DNA from: Hyphomonadaceae bacterium
Lineage (GTDB): Bacteria; Pseudomonadota; Alphaproteobacteria; Caulobacterales; Hyphomonadaceae
Length of the DNA stretch: 64,000 bases
Reading direction: 5' to 3'
NCBI GenBank assembly: GCA_024743315.1
Contig: JANSWU010000004.1
Coordinates: 124,001 to 188,000, forward strand
Position 1 is the stretch's first letter. Every line of letters begins with the position of its first letter. Position numbers and translations under genes: made by a program. This document shows positions 54,735-63,168 of the stretch, in pieces. The notes below the pieces were generated by a model. The model ran no database searches and was not told the origin of the DNA. It saw only the letters and a list, made by a program, of their open reading frames with translations.

Positions 54735-55504
54735 GGTTTAAAGCGCGGTTGCGCGAGCAGCGCCCAGATCGACTGGTCCGAGGCACCGCGCCAACGGCTT
54801 TGACCGATTTCCATATCGGTGTGCCCCGCGACTGGTTGATCTTGATAGACCCCAAACAGACGGTCCCACCACGGAATGAGGAAGCCGAAGTTTCGGTTGG
54901 CTTCCACATGGTCGGTTGAATGATGCACGCGGTGCATATCGGGCGTGACCAGACCAAGCCGCAACCACTGATCGAGCCCGCGCGGTATTTTCAGGTTCGA
55001 ATGGTTGAACATCGCGCCGACATTGAGCAGCACTTCATACCAGAGCACAAAAACCGCTGGTACGCCGAGCAAGGCGACGACCGCGCCCTTCCAAGCCAGG
55101 GAGATCACCATTTCGCCAGGGTGAAATCTGAGCGCCGTGAACACATCGAAATCCGGGTCGGCATGATGGACCCGGTGAAACCGCCACAAGAAATCAATGC
55201 GATGCATGGCAACATGCTGCGCCCAGACCGCGAGATCGAAAATCATATAACCAAGGATTGCGACACCCCAGACGGGCAATGGCACCCAGTTGAACAAACC
55301 AAAATTCGCGTCTTCGGCCAGTAAGGAAATGCCAACGAGGCCGGCCGGCACCAGGAGCCGCATGAGCACCAGCCCCGACCCGAGCAAGAGTACCGCGCTT
55401 GGCCACCGCGACGCACGTGACAGCGACCGCGACCGTCTCGGCCAGAGTGCTTCCGCGATGATGAGAAGCGCCAACGGGATCAAGAAGTACCAAAACCGCT
55501 CCAA
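54731..55504 (-). CDS. Sterol desaturase/fatty-acid hydroxylase-family protein
   Basis: This 257-residue di-iron membrane enzyme has four hydrophobic segments and the histidine boxes HVAMHR, FHRVHHAD, FNHSNLK and MHRVHHS. The first two lie around residues 105-130 and the last around 200. Such enzymes hydroxylate or desaturate lipids, and carotenoid hydroxylases share the fold, so a lipid or a carotenoid could be the substrate. It is monocistronic and convergent with the redoxin gene. Confidence 0.88.
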   Translation of the reverse strand: MERFWYFLIPLALLIIAEALWPRRSRSLSRASRWPSAVLLLGSGLVLMRLLVPAGLVGISLLAEDANFGLFNWVPLPVWGVAILGYMIFDLAVWAQHVAMHRIDFLWRFHRVHHADPDFDVFTALRFHPGEMVISLAWKGAVVALLGVPAVFVLWYEVLLNVGAMFNHSNLKIPRGLDQWLRLGLVTPDMHRVHHSTDHVEANRNFGFLIPWWDRLFGVYQDQPVAGHTDMEIGQSRWRGASDQSIWALLAQPRFKP

Positions 55505-55560
55505 CGTGATCTTGCTCCCAATTCATCGTGCGGCGAGGCGCTCTGCTCAGATTCAAACAC

Positions 55561-55583
55561 GGTGTATTTACAGCTCGTACACC
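55561..55583. promoter_or_regulatory. Inverted repeat GGTGTA-N11-TACACC upstream of the acidic protein gene
   Basis: Perfect 6-bp arms, 11 bp apart, lie in the divergent region between the desaturase gene (57 bp away) and the acidic protein gene (133 bp away). The dyad resembles an operator. It is close to, but not, a PpsR box: the TGT-to-ACA spacing is 13, not 12. Confidence 0.35.
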
Positions 55584-55716
55584 TGTCCGAAAATCTCGAA
55601 AAAACAAGTGTATATAACCGTTATTTCATCAGAATTACCACATTTGCCCCTAGGAAATCACGCGCCAAAAAGGGTATTACCGTCCAGTAAGCAAGAACCA
55701 TAAGGTGGGCCTCCCT

Positions 55717-57507
55717 ATGCTGCACGCATCGACACGCAAATTGATTGATCGCCTGGCGGAAATGACTGAGCTTGGCAAGCTGGATTGGACCGAAGGCGAG
55801 TCCGGACAGATCACATATTCGACCGAAGGCTATTCGGTTTCGTTGACGGAAGGCCCGAACGAAGTCGTTATCACCAGCAAAGACGGCAAGGAGCTGGAAC
55901 GCGCCAGTGCCGAAGAGCTCGCAACATCCCAAGCAGAGGCAGGCGGATCGTACGCCGAGATCGTCGCCGAGATGACCAAAGAGGCCGCGCGCATCGCCCG
56001 CGGCACTGAAACCGCCATCTCGACCCTGCTGGCAGGGATGGAAGACGCCCCTTCTGACGAGGCAGAGATCGAAGAGGCGATTGAAGCCGAAGCCGCACCG
56101 CTGCAAGAAGATCCCGTGGACGAAACCATGGTTGCAGCGGAACAGACAGTTGAAACTGTGACCGAAACTTCGGCTGAGACGGAGCTGTCTTCGAAAGATG
56201 AAACCGTGTCGGAAGACGCCCCCTCAGAGATTACCGAAACCATCGAAGCAACCGATACAGGTTCCGAAGAGTCGGCACCTGAGGAGACTGAAGACTCTCC
56301 TGATATGGAAATTGCTGCGCCGGTCGATACTATCGCGACCGCCCCTGAACTGGATGCAGCACCGGATGCGGAGTCTGAAACGGAGGTGACTGAGGCGGTG
56401 GCGCGGCTGGCCGACGAAGTCAATCAGCGCAATGATTCCAGTCTCGATGCTGCTGCGGCATCGGCTGTCGGTGCGGTTGCTCTGGCCGCTGGTTTGACCG
56501 GGCCTGATGAAGAACCGTCCGATCCAGAGCCTGAACCTGTTACATCAGACCTCGAAACTGAAGAGGTTCGCGATACGACGTCTGAAGTCGCCCTGGACGG
56601 GGCGTCGGAAACTCCGGCTTATGTTCCTTTTGGCCTGGATCAAGCGGCACCGGTGGAAAGCGCTGAAGCCGAGCCAGAGCAATTTGTTGCTGAGCAAGCA
56701 ACCGATACACCGGACGCAGCTGATACGACCGATTCCGGTCCCGAGCAGCCCGAAACAATCGTGCCTCTCACCTACCAAACGAATTCCGAACCCGTTGCTG
56801 AACCTGAATCCGTTGAGGACGCGCCGGAAACCGAAGAGACGGCGATTTCCGATGCCTTCATTGCGACGGAAATTGTGAGCGAAGAGGTGATTGAAGAAAC
56901 CGCGCCCGATACTGTGACTCCTTTCGGTTTTGGCGACAGCTCTCTGGAAGCGTCAAACTTTGCCGAAGCCGAACCGACGGAAGAAACCATTTCGGTGGAC
57001 CAGTTGGTGGAGACTGTGGCGACTGTCGAATCAGAAGCAGCGGTCGAAACAACCGAGGCGGAGCTTCCTTCGGAACCGACCGAGGCCGACATCGCGCCGT
57101 TCGCGCAGGCGCCCATCGACACGGAGCGCGAAGTCGCCACCGACTCCGCGATACCCGGCGCAGACACCTCGACCCCGGTTGAAGTTGAGCCCGAGACGCC
57201 CCCGCAAACGCAGAGCTATAGCCTTAGCGGCATCGGTGCAGGATTTGGGCTGGGTGCCTTGTCAGCAAAGACCGAAGCGAGTGGGGTGCCAGGGCCGAGC
57301 GCGGGCGCGGATCAAAGCGCCGAGAAAATTCTTATCGACGCAACGGATGATGTCCTACCAAAGCCGGAGGGCAAGATTAATCTTCCGCCTCATCTCAGCC
57401 AAACGTCATCCTCTGCCAGCCCAACCGATGCACCGACCACGGAAGATGCGGAAAGCGGGGAAACAGACATCTTGAAGCCGCGGACGCGGTTTAATCCTTG
57501 GGATTGA
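55717..57507 (+). CDS. Large acidic low-complexity protein of unknown function (596 aa)
   Basis: I do not recognise this gene. The first ~110 residues look folded: STRKLIDRLAEMTELGKLDW, then short beta-like strands (QITYSTEGYSVSLTEG, NEVVITSKDGKELE) and an amphipathic helix (AEIVAEMTKEAARIARGTE). Residues ~115-530 are disordered in character, made almost only of Glu, Asp, Ala, Thr, Ser, Pro and Val, with some hydrophobic patches (AYVPFGLDQ, TPFGFGDSS, PFAQAP). The last part has a Gly-rich piece (SGIGAGFGLGALSA) and ends LKPRTRFNPWD. It has no signal peptide and no membrane helix. ATG 55717 is preferred to an upstream GTG. Confidence 0.75.
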   Translation: MLHASTRKLIDRLAEMTELGKLDWTEGESGQITYSTEGYSVSLTEGPNEVVITSKDGKELERASAEELATSQAEAGGSYAEIVAEMTKEAARIARGTETAISTLLAGMEDAPSDEAEIEEAIEAEAAPLQEDPVDETMVAAEQTVETVTETSAETELSSKDETVSEDAPSEITETIEATDTGSEESAPEETEDSPDMEIAAPVDTIATAPELDAAPDAESETEVTEAVARLADEVNQRNDSSLDAAAASAVGAVALAAGLTGPDEEPSDPEPEPVTSDLETEEVRDTTSEVALDGASETPAYVPFGLDQAAPVESAEAEPEQFVAEQATDTPDAADTTDSGPEQPETIVPLTYQTNSEPVAEPESVEDAPETEETAISDAFIATEIVSEEVIEETAPDTVTPFGFGDSSLEASNFAEAEPTEETISVDQLVETVATVESEAAVETTEAELPSEPTEADIAPFAQAPIDTEREVATDSAIPGADTSTPVEVEPETPPQTQSYSLSGIGAGFGLGALSAKTEASGVPGPSAGADQSAEKILIDATDDVLPKPEGKINLPPHLSQTSSSASPTDAPTTEDAESGETDILKPRTRFNPWD

Positions 57508-57602
57508 TCGGCTCAAACCCGGATGCGTGACGAAGAGGGGCGCACTGACCTTCAGCGGCGCCCATCGTCATAAACAGTGGCATCGCTGCCACACAGCCGG
57601 GC

Positions 57603-57622
57603 AATGTAAGCTTATTTACATT
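57603..57622. promoter_or_regulatory. Inverted repeat AATGTAA-N6-TTACATT before the TonB receptor gene
   Basis: Perfect 7-bp arms (57603-57609 and 57616-57622) lie 107 bp upstream of the receptor start in a 222-bp gap. The size and AT-rich character fit an operator, as would be expected for a regulated outer-membrane receptor. The regulator is unknown. Confidence 0.4.
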
Positions 57623-57729
57623 CAAAACAGTCATGACTGCCTTGTCCAACCGGTAGATCGCACCCTATTCGGCTTTCGAAAGCGTCTTACGGAAAGGCGC
57701 TCCGAACGCTGACTGAAAGTGATGCGCTG

Positions 57730-59976
57730 ATGTCTCTCAAATCCTCCCTGAAATTCACCTCTGCCGCGATGATCATCGCCGGCCTCGCAGCTGCGCCGGC
57801 AATGGCCCAAACTGCGGAGGGCGCGGATGCCCGGCGCCTCGACCCGGTCGTCACGACCGCACAGCGCGTCGAACAAGACGCGCAGGACGTGCCCATCTCG
57901 ATCACAACGGTTTCGGATGAGAAACTCGACAATATCAAAGCTGGCGGCGCAGACATTCGCTTTCTTTCGGCGAGGGTGCCATCCGTGATCGCTGAAAGCT
58001 CGTTCGGTCGCGCCTTCCCTCGCTTTTACATTCGCGGCATCGGCAACACCGATTTCGACTTGAACTCATCACAGCCTGTCTCGCTGGTTTATGATGACGT
58101 GCCATATGAGAATCCGATCCTCAAAGGCTATCCCGTTTTCGACGTTGAGGCGGTTGAGGTGCTGCGCGGCCCGCAAGGCACTCTGTTCGGTCGTAACACG
58201 CCCGGCGGCATCATCAAATTTGATAGCGTCAAGCCAGGCGAAGATACAAATGGTTATGTCCGTGCTTCTTATGGTGAGTACAACACGGTTGAGCTCGAGG
58301 GCGCGGTTGGCTTCCGCGTCAATGATCAACTGGCGCTGCGTTTCTCGGGCCTCGTCCAACAGCGCGACGATTTCGTCGACAATGCGTTCACCGGTGAAAA
58401 TGATGCCTTTGAAGGCTTTGAAGAATCCGCTGCGCGCGTGCAGGCGCTTTGGTCTCCGCTGCCAACCACCGATGTTTTGATCAACCTGCACGGACGCACC
58501 AATGACAGTGATGCGCGCTTGTTCCGCGCCAATATCATTGATGCCGGATCGCGCGGTCTGTCGAGCAGCTTTGATTTCGACACGGTCTTCTTTGACGGCC
58601 AGAACGGGCTTGAACAGGACGCCTCTGGATTGACCCTGCGCGTTGATCATGAGCTCAGCGAGACCTTGGATTTCACCTATGTCTACGGCTATGAAACCGC
58701 CGAAGTCTCCTCGCGCGGTGATATCGATGGCGGTTTTGGTGCGGCCTTCCTTGGCGCTGGAAACTTTGGCCCGGGCTTTATTCCGTTCCCATCCGAGAGC
58801 GCTGGCGGTGTCGACGATTTGCGTCAGGTGACGCATGAAGCCCGCTTAGCGTATGATGATGGCGGTCCGCTGCGCGCTCAAGCCGGTATTTTCCTGTTTG
58901 ATGAGAAAGTGAACATTTCCTCGTTCAGCTTTGATACCCTCGCCCCTGGCCAACCGGTCAATGGTGCGGCTCAGCGCAACCAGGACACTGATTCAACCGG
59001 CATCTTCGCATCTGTTGCTTATGACGTCTCCGACAAGGTCACGCTGGCCGGTGGTCTTCGGTTCACAGATGAAGAGAAAGAATTCACCGCCGGTCGCTCA
59101 ATCGGACCATTTGGCTCTGGCGCTTTGGCCCCGCGGACTGAAGTGGTTGGGGATGATCAAATCAGTTGGGATCTGTCTGCAACGTACAAGCAGTCTGAGG
59201 ATGTCTCTTACTATGCCAAGATTGCCCGTGGTTTCCGTGGGCCGTCGGTCCAGGGTCGCCTGGTCTTCGGCAATGACATTTCCAGCGCTGACAGCGAAAC
59301 CGTCCTGTCTTACGAAGCCGGCGTCAAATCCGAGCTGTATGACAATCGGGTTCGTGCCAATGCCAACGTATTCCTCTACACACTGGAAGACCAGCAGCTG
59401 ACCATTGTTGGGGGCCTCAACAACACGGTGGCGCTGTTCAATGCCGACGAGAGCGAAGGCTATGGTTTCGAAGCCGATATCGAAGCACTGCTGACCGACA
59501 ATTTCGTCGTCACGGGCGGGCTTTCTTACAACAAGACCGAGATCAAGGATGATGTCCTGCTGTCGCCAGGTTGCGGCGCCGGATGTACGGTGCTCGATCC
59601 GGCAGTGACTGTGGATGGCGCGACCTTCTTCAACATTTCAGGCAACTCCTTCCCGAATGCACCGGAATGGATCGCCAATTTCACGGCGCGTTATGGCGTC
59701 CCGTTCCGCGATGGTGAGCTCTATGTCTTCACCGACTGGGCGTTCAAAGGCGAAACCAATTTCTTCCTCTATGAGAGTGTTGAATTCGGTGAGGACGGCT
59801 ATTGGCTCGGCGGCTTGCGCGCCGGCTGGGAAGGCGACAATGGCCTTGCTGTGTCTGCTTTCGTTCGGAACCTGACCGACGAGCTGGTGCTCGAAGGCGC
59901 AATCGATTTCAACAACCTGACCGGTTTCGTCAATGAACCGCGGACCTGGGGAATAGAGCTCGGCTATACATTCTAA
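57730..59976 (+). CDS. TonB-dependent outer-membrane receptor
   Basis: The 748-residue protein has a signal peptide ending APAMAQ, a TonB-box-like segment (LDPVVTTAQRVEQDAQDVPISI), a plug domain with YIRGIGNTDF, EVLRGPQGTLFGRNTPGGIIKF, and a 22-strand-type beta barrel ending WGIELGYTF with the terminal aromatic. It imports a bulky or scarce ligand that the sequence does not reveal. The GSVKP-like SVKPGEDTNGYV and NTDFDLNSSQPVSLVYDDVPYEN features are common in the class with unknown substrate. A terminator follows. Confidence 0.92.
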   Translation: MSLKSSLKFTSAAMIIAGLAAAPAMAQTAEGADARRLDPVVTTAQRVEQDAQDVPISITTVSDEKLDNIKAGGADIRFLSARVPSVIAESSFGRAFPRFYIRGIGNTDFDLNSSQPVSLVYDDVPYENPILKGYPVFDVEAVEVLRGPQGTLFGRNTPGGIIKFDSVKPGEDTNGYVRASYGEYNTVELEGAVGFRVNDQLALRFSGLVQQRDDFVDNAFTGENDAFEGFEESAARVQALWSPLPTTDVLINLHGRTNDSDARLFRANIIDAGSRGLSSSFDFDTVFFDGQNGLEQDASGLTLRVDHELSETLDFTYVYGYETAEVSSRGDIDGGFGAAFLGAGNFGPGFIPFPSESAGGVDDLRQVTHEARLAYDDGGPLRAQAGIFLFDEKVNISSFSFDTLAPGQPVNGAAQRNQDTDSTGIFASVAYDVSDKVTLAGGLRFTDEEKEFTAGRSIGPFGSGALAPRTEVVGDDQISWDLSATYKQSEDVSYYAKIARGFRGPSVQGRLVFGNDISSADSETVLSYEAGVKSELYDNRVRANANVFLYTLEDQQLTIVGGLNNTVALFNADESEGYGFEADIEALLTDNFVVTGGLSYNKTEIKDDVLLSPGCGAGCTVLDPAVTVDGATFFNISGNSFPNAPEWIANFTARYGVPFRDGELYVFTDWAFKGETNFFLYESVEFGEDGYWLGGLRAGWEGDNGLAVSAFVRNLTDELVLEGAIDFNNLTGFVNEPRTWGIELGYTF

Positions 59977-60000
59977 CTGGCGATCTTGATCCAGCTATGC

Positions 60001-60031
60001 AAAGCCCCGCAGGAGAACTGCGGGGCTTTTT
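60001..60031. terminator. Intrinsic terminator after the TonB receptor gene
   Basis: AAAGCCCCGCAG (60001-60012) and CTGCGGGGCTTT (60018-60029) form a 12-bp perfect stem with a 5-nt loop, followed by TT. It lies 24 bp after the receptor stop and directly after the stop of the convergent RND gene, so it can serve both. Confidence 0.92.
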
Positions 60032-63000
60032 CTATTCGGCGGGCACGCGCGCAGGATGTTGCCAGCCTCGCCCTCGAACCATTCGAAACAGGCGACTGAC
60101 GGGTTTCATCGTCATGATGCGATAGACCGCAGGCGTGAAGTAAAGCGCCAGGATCGCGGCACCGGCGACGCCGCCCGCAATCCCGGTGGCGAGCGGCATC
60201 CAGAAGACATCGCCTTGCAAGATGATCGGCACAAAACCGCCCATAGTGGTCAGCGTCGTCGCCACGATGTGTCGGGTCGCCCCGACCACGACTTCGCGCT
60301 GCGCGATAATGTCATCATTTCGCGCCGCCTCATTGCCGGTCAATAATGCGAGCACAACGATAGTGCCATTGATCGCAATGCCGAGCAGACCGAGCGCGCC
60401 GAGAATGGCATTGAAGCCGAGCGGCAAGTTGAACATCCAGACCCCGCCAAACGCCATGCCCATCGCCATAACGCCGACGCCCATGACCAGGAAGGCCAGG
60501 CGGAACGAATTGAACACAAGCGCCACGGCACCAAGCATAACCAGCGTCAGCGGTACTGCGAGGCTCGCAAGGTTGGCCATGGCTTCCGCGCCATTACTGG
60601 CGGTCCCGGCCTCAATCCAGTCATAGCCGATTGGCAATTCGAACCCGGCTTCATCCAATCTCTGTTTGAAGTCGGCATTGATCGGATTGGGCAAAGCATA
60701 GGGAACGGTATAGGCGAGGATCTGATTGACCCGACGCCCATCCAGTCGTCGAATGCTGGCTGTTTCCGGCTCAAGCGTCAGCTCACCCAAGGCTGAAAGC
60801 GGCGTGCCTGCACCGGGTCCTGCATTACCAATGGTCTTGGAGCGCAAATCTGCAATTTCAGAGCGTCGGTCTGCGGGCGCGATCACACGAACCGGGATCT
60901 CTTCAATACCCTCCAGGATCGATCCGGCCGGAACGCCTTCTAGCTCGGCACGAATGTCACTGGCCAACCCGGTCAGGCGCAGCCCCGACATGGCGGTCGC
61001 GGTCTCATCGGCTTGCAGGGTGACAATCGGGGCGCCCATTTGCAATTGTGCGCTGGTAAAGGTCACGCCGGGCGTTTGCGCTAGGATTTGGCGCGCCTGA
61101 TTGCCAAGCTCATTCAAAGTCTCGAGGTTTTCACCGCGAAGGTAAAAGGCGATCGGCGCGGGCGTCGGCGGCCCTTGCTCGAATGGCGTGGCGAGGATTT
61201 GCGCTTCCGGGAAGGTCTGGCGGAGGGTTTCCTGCACATCGCTGACCAGAACGCGTGTGGTCTCATTGTTGCGAAGTTGCACGAAGCCACTGGCATAACC
61301 AGGCACACCTTCTGTATTGTTGAAACTGTTATAATAGACCCTCGGTCCAGGTTCGCCGACGACAAAGTGCACGCCTTCAATATCCGGATATTGATCGCGC
61401 AGAAGCGTGTTGACGTTTTGCGCCATGGCTTCGGCTTCATATATGGTCGCTTGCGGATTGAGCGTAATCTCAACCTGGAACTGATCGCGCTCGGTCTGCG
61501 GGAAGAACTGACTCGGCAGCTGACCCGCGAGATAGAACCCGGTCATCACCGGCACGACACCGATCAAAATGCCGAGGAGCGGATTGCGCAGGACGCGCTC
61601 AATGCTCCACCGATAACCATCGGTGACGACATCGAACTTAATCCCGTCGCGCCAGAACCAATGCCGCTCGCCAGGTTGACGCGGACGATCCAGAATTCCA
61701 GCCAGCGCGGGAATGATAGTCATTGCGATGATGAAAGACATCACAACGGAAAAAACCACAGACGTCCCAATCATGCCGATAAACTCGCCCGCGCCGCCAG
61801 GCATGAAGGCAATCGGCGCAAAGGCCAACGCCGTGGTCAGGGTCGATGCGAAGAGCGGTCCGAACAGTTTCTTGAGCGAGCGATCGATCGACTCCACGAT
61901 CGAATGTCCAGACAGGCGTTCCTGATCATATTCGTCGACCACAACGATCGCATTATCAATCAACAGCCCGAGCGAAATGACCAGTCCGGTGACCGACATC
62001 TGGTGCAGAGGATAATTGAAGAATTTGAACAAGGTGAGGACCAGCGCCACGGTCAGGGGCAAGGCCATGCCGACAACGATCGCTGCCCGCCATCCCATAA
62101 CAAAGAACAGCACGGCAAAGACCAGGAAAGCCGAAATCACCAGATTCTGGGCCAGGCCGTTCAGACGGGACTCAGTATATTTGCTCTGGTCGAAAATCGG
62201 CGTGACGGAAATATCTGACGGCACCGTGGTGGCGAAATCCTCGACCATGGCGCGGGCATTCCGGGCCCAGACATCAACGCGTTGATTGGACGAAATGTAT
62301 GCAGTGACGAACACAGCGCGTTTGCCATTGCTGAAGGCCAGCTTGGTCGGCGGATCTTCAATGCCTTTGACAACATCGGCCACATCGCCCACGCGCAGCG
62401 CCGACCCGTCCGGTGACTGAACCAAGGGGATCGAACGAATCCGCGCCACGCCGTCAAATTCGCCGCCAATCTCAAGCCCTATATTGCTGCGGTCTCCACG
62501 CACTTCGCCGGCGGGCGCTTTGGAGTCGGCAGCGGCCACCAGTCGCGCAGCGTCATTCAAGGACAATCCAGCCGCCGCGAGCGCCTCGGGATCAGCAATG
62601 ACCCGGACCTCTTCTTCCGGCAGGCCCATGATTTCTGTTTCTTCGGTCGCGTTGAGCCCTCGGAACCGGTCTTCAAGCACTTCGGCGAGGCGCGCCATGA
62701 CAGCCAAACCCGGCTCGCCCTCGCCTTCCCAGGCCAGTGCCACCGTCATCGTCGCGGCACCGACATAGACGCGCCGAACAAAGGGCGTCGACGCCCCCTG
62801 CGGTAGGTCGGGCTGGGCCAGTTGCACCTGCTGTCGGATCAGCGTCCAGGCATTATCGACTTCGGCGGCTGAGAGGCTCTCATCGATTTCAATCGAGATT
62901 TGCGATGTGTTAGCGCGTGAAGTCGATTCTGTTTCAGACACTTCCGGCAATTCCAACAAACGCCGTTCAATCGGCTCCGTGACGGTTGACTCAATCCGCT

Positions 63001-63163
63001 CGGCATCAGCGCCAGGCAATGTGGTGAGCACGAAGCCAAACCGCTCGACCAGCGTTGGGTCTTCTTGCCGGCCCAGCGTCAGAATGGCGAAGAACCCACT
63101 GATCAGCGCAACGATGACTGCCAGGATCGTCAGGCGAGGCAGGCGATAGAAAAGCGTTGTCAT
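60032..63163 (-). CDS. RND-family efflux permease (AcrB/HAE type)
   Basis: The 1043-residue inner-membrane protein has the RND plan of a helix, a large periplasmic loop and a helix bundle, repeated twice. It starts TTLFYRLPRLTILAVIVALISGF and carries GLLIDNAIVVVDEYDQERLSG in the fourth helix region (the proton-relay Asp and Asn area) and TLTTALAFAPIAFMPGGAGEFI. It would export drugs, lipids or metals with the adaptor encoded just upstream. The stop lies within the shared terminator. Confidence 0.93.
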   Translation of the reverse strand: MTTLFYRLPRLTILAVIVALISGFFAILTLGRQEDPTLVERFGFVLTTLPGADAERIESTVTEPIERRLLELPEVSETESTSRANTSQISIEIDESLSAAEVDNAWTLIRQQVQLAQPDLPQGASTPFVRRVYVGAATMTVALAWEGEGEPGLAVMARLAEVLEDRFRGLNATEETEIMGLPEEEVRVIADPEALAAAGLSLNDAARLVAAADSKAPAGEVRGDRSNIGLEIGGEFDGVARIRSIPLVQSPDGSALRVGDVADVVKGIEDPPTKLAFSNGKRAVFVTAYISSNQRVDVWARNARAMVEDFATTVPSDISVTPIFDQSKYTESRLNGLAQNLVISAFLVFAVLFFVMGWRAAIVVGMALPLTVALVLTLFKFFNYPLHQMSVTGLVISLGLLIDNAIVVVDEYDQERLSGHSIVESIDRSLKKLFGPLFASTLTTALAFAPIAFMPGGAGEFIGMIGTSVVFSVVMSFIIAMTIIPALAGILDRPRQPGERHWFWRDGIKFDVVTDGYRWSIERVLRNPLLGILIGVVPVMTGFYLAGQLPSQFFPQTERDQFQVEITLNPQATIYEAEAMAQNVNTLLRDQYPDIEGVHFVVGEPGPRVYYNSFNNTEGVPGYASGFVQLRNNETTRVLVSDVQETLRQTFPEAQILATPFEQGPPTPAPIAFYLRGENLETLNELGNQARQILAQTPGVTFTSAQLQMGAPIVTLQADETATAMSGLRLTGLASDIRAELEGVPAGSILEGIEEIPVRVIAPADRRSEIADLRSKTIGNAGPGAGTPLSALGELTLEPETASIRRLDGRRVNQILAYTVPYALPNPINADFKQRLDEAGFELPIGYDWIEAGTASNGAEAMANLASLAVPLTLVMLGAVALVFNSFRLAFLVMGVGVMAMGMAFGGVWMFNLPLGFNAILGALGLLGIAINGTIVVLALLTGNEAARNDDIIAQREVVVGATRHIVATTLTTMGGFVPIILQGDVFWMPLATGIAGGVAGAAILALYFTPAVYRIMTMKPVSRLFRMVRGRGWQHPARVPAE

Positions 63164-63168
63164 GGGCT

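Noticed and set aside
55563-55583. PpsR box upstream of the acidic protein gene
   Set aside because: The TGT-to-ACA spacing is 13 bp, not 12, there is no paired box at 8 bp, and the genes around it are not photosynthetic.
61088-62218. 376-codon plus-strand open frame
   Set aside because: It lies wholly antisense to the RND permease. Its protein is rich in His, Arg, Asp and Gln in no domain pattern, as expected for the complement of a high-GC coding sequence.
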